Shown here: piece by piece, positions 8,943 through 9,877 of the stretch | Layout: each line of letters starts with the position of its first letter | How positions within the stretch are numbered: position 1 is the first letter of the stretch | DNA from: JALZDI01 sp036259355 | Lineage (GTDB): Bacteria > Actinomycetota > Actinomycetes > Propionibacteriales > Nocardioidaceae | DNA: 9,877 nucleotides | Assembly (NCBI GenBank): GCA_036259355.1 | Contig: DATABY010000058.1 | Span: forward strand, 1-9,877 | Reading direction: 5' to 3' | Translations under genes and position numbers: made by a program | Notes under the pieces: generated by a model | What the model was told of the DNA's origin: nothing | What the model saw: only the letters and a program-made list of their open reading frames with translations | Databases searched by the model: none

Positions 8943-9437
8943 ATGTCAGGGGCCTGGGACCGAGTACGCAACCGCCACCGGCTCGTCGAGTCCGCGCTCG
9001 ACCGCGTGCGGGTCCTCGGAGTGGACGAGCTCGCCGTGATGGAGGAGCAGATCCGCGCGGAGTACGCCGAGGAGGGCTTCGACGGGTTCCTCCGTGACGT
9101 GCAGCGACGCTGGCATCGCGCATTCGACGCACGCCTCGACGGCGTCCTCGAGAGCGGGGTCGCCGACACCCGTGCGGCGGTGCTGATGTTGTGGCAGCAC
9201 CTCGCGCAGACCCTTCCGGAGACCCGCGTCGTGCTCGACGCCTACGCCGACCACCCGGCGCTGCGCGCGGCCGAGGCCCGGCACCGCCGCATGCTGCTGA
9301 CCGCGACCGGCGTCGACCTGGCGACGCTGCCACCCGCGCGGCGCGCCTCGCGCGATCGGTGGCGGCCGTCGTGCCCGTTGGCATCCGCGGGGCGCCGGCT
9401 CGCCCGCCGGCACGAGTCTCGGGCGAGGATCGCCTGA
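8943..9437 (+). CDS. Uncharacterised small helical protein, first gene of a TetR-controlled P450 cluster
   Basis: A 164-residue protein that I do not recognise as a named family. ATG 8943 is preferred because GGTGA (8933-8937) lies five bases upstream; a GTG at 8934 would add three residues. It has no signal peptide or membrane segment and looks mostly alpha-helical: WDRVRNRHRLVESALDRV, then an acidic EEQIRAEYAEEGFDGF, then FLRDVQRRWHRAFDARLDGVL, and a helical half with DAYADHPALRAAEARHRRM. The last 35 residues are Arg-rich and low in complexity. The outline faintly recalls a TetR-fold protein without a recognisable helix-turn-helix, but this is speculation. A P450 begins 56 bp downstream on the same strand, so co-transcription is likely. 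Confidence 0.75.
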   Translation: MSGAWDRVRNRHRLVESALDRVRVLGVDELAVMEEQIRAEYAEEGFDGFLRDVQRRWHRAFDARLDGVLESGVADTRAAVLMLWQHLAQTLPETRVVLDAYADHPALRAAEARHRRMLLTATGVDLATLPPARRASRDRWRPSCPLASAGRRLARRHESRARIA

Positions 9438-9493
9438 CCGTCCGCGCACGGCGCCCGGTGGGACACAGCATGCGACACGTACGGAGCAGCCCG

Positions 9494-9628
9494 ATGACCG
9501 AAGGCACACAGACCGGCCCCCCGGAGACCAACGCTGACACCGGCAACGAGGAGATCTTCGATCCGTTCGCGCCGGGGTACGCCGAAGACCCGTACCCGCA
9601 CTATGCGCGGCTGCGCGAGGCGGCGCCG
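9494..9628 (+). pseudogene. Cytochrome P450, N-terminal fragment cut by an inverted repeat
   Basis: ATG 9494, seven bases after GGAG (9483-9486), begins 45 codons that read as a soluble bacterial P450 N-terminus, including FDPFAPGYAEDPYPHYARL and REAAP. This matches the N-terminal segment in which class I P450s start with DPYPxYxxLREAAPV. After codon 45 the plus strand stops matching and becomes the reverse complement of the same gene. The frame stays open to the window edge but no longer encodes P450. Everything diagnostic (I-helix AGxxT, ExxR, heme Cys loop) is absent. The truncation may be real or an assembly artefact. The identification rests on the N-terminus and on the inverted copy, which extends further with VHQHPLGFWILSRYDQVS. 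Confidence 0.7.
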
Positions 9629-9815
9629 AGACCTGGTCATAGCGGGACAGGATCCAGAACCCGAGCGGATGCTGGTGCACCGGCGCCGCCTCGCGCAGCC
9701 GCGCATAGTGCGGGTACGGGTCCTCGGCGTACCCCGGCGCGAACGTATCGAAGATCTCCTCGTTGCCGGTGTCAGTGTCGGTCTCCGGGAGGCCGGTCTG
9801 TGTGCCTTCGGCCAT
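9627..9815 (-). pseudogene. Second, inverted copy of the P450 N-terminal fragment
   Basis: On the minus strand, ATG 9815 begins 63 codons matching the plus-strand P450 fragment and then extending 18 residues beyond it with VHQHPLGFWILSRYDQVS, typical of the next stretch of a P450 N-terminus. Past 9627 the minus strand becomes the antisense of the first copy, so this copy is also broken. Against the first copy it differs at codons 2 (A/T), 9 (L/P), 13 (D/N), 14 (T/A), 24 (T/P) and 31 (synonymous). Upstream sequence and ribosome site are also duplicated. A reading frame continues on the minus strand, but it is not meaningful protein. Confidence 0.7.
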
Positions 9816-9877
9816 CGGGCTGCTCCGTACGTGTCGCAGGGGTGTCCCACCGGGCGCCGTGCGCGGACGGTCAGGCG

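Larger units (their letters stand above)
9431..9877. repeat. Large imperfect inverted repeat (fold-back) reaching the window edge
   Basis: The left arm 9431-9628 and right arm 9681-9877 are reverse complements at about 95% identity: six substitutions in the P450 codons and one small patch (AGCA at 9467-9470 against CCC) with a one-base length difference. The 52-bp spacer 9629-9680 is single-copy and continues the right-hand P450 copy. The inner ends share the self-complementary CGGCGCCG (9621-9628 and 9681-9688), where the strand switch occurs. The last seven bases mirror the final codon and stop of the small gene upstream (9431-9437), so the repeat continues past the window. Confidence 0.9.

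Noticed and set aside
8946..9626. Continuation of the minus-strand P450 frame to 8946, giving a 289-residue product
   Set aside because: Only the first 63 residues are P450-like. The rest is antisense of the first P450 copy and of the small gene, so no fusion protein is supported.

Overview
The window is high-GC DNA, and its codon use (third positions almost always G or C) and gene content suggest an actinomycete. The evidence is a Sec-exported giant heme peroxidase with fibronectin type III domains, an MmsA-type dehydrogenase, and a TetR-controlled cluster leading into a cytochrome P450. No rRNA, tRNA, CRISPR array or transposase was seen. Genus cannot be assigned from the sequence alone.

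Layout from left to right. Positions 51-5591 (minus strand) encode a very large secreted protein: a signal peptide, an animal-type (peroxicin-like) heme peroxidase domain, two blocks of RTX calcium-binding nonapeptides, two Ig-like repeats and three fibronectin type III domains. A 255-bp gap with an AT-rich patch and a leader hairpin separates it from mmsA (5847-7340, minus), a CoA-acylating methylmalonate-semialdehyde dehydrogenase. Only 32 bp from the mmsA start codon, and divergent from it, begins mmuM (7373-8263, plus), a zinc-thiolate homocysteine S-methyltransferase. mmuM converges on a TetR-family regulator gene (8282-8884, minus). Both stop codons lie inside the arms of one inverted repeat that probably acts as a shared terminator.

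The TetR gene is divergent from a small uncharacterised gene (8943-9437, plus). A perfect 19-bp palindrome sits between the two starts and is a strong operator candidate. Next in line, 56 bp downstream, begins a cytochrome P450 gene (9494), so the likely unit is a TetR-repressed operon of small protein plus P450.

The right end is the most unusual part. The P450 gene is cut after 45 codons, where the sequence turns back on itself. Positions 9681-9877 are an approximately 95% identical inverted copy of 9431-9628, separated by a 52-bp spacer that continues the inverted P450 copy. The repeat runs off the window, so it is either a real head-to-head duplication or a fold-back chimera at a contig end. 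The mismatches between the arms make this a real question.
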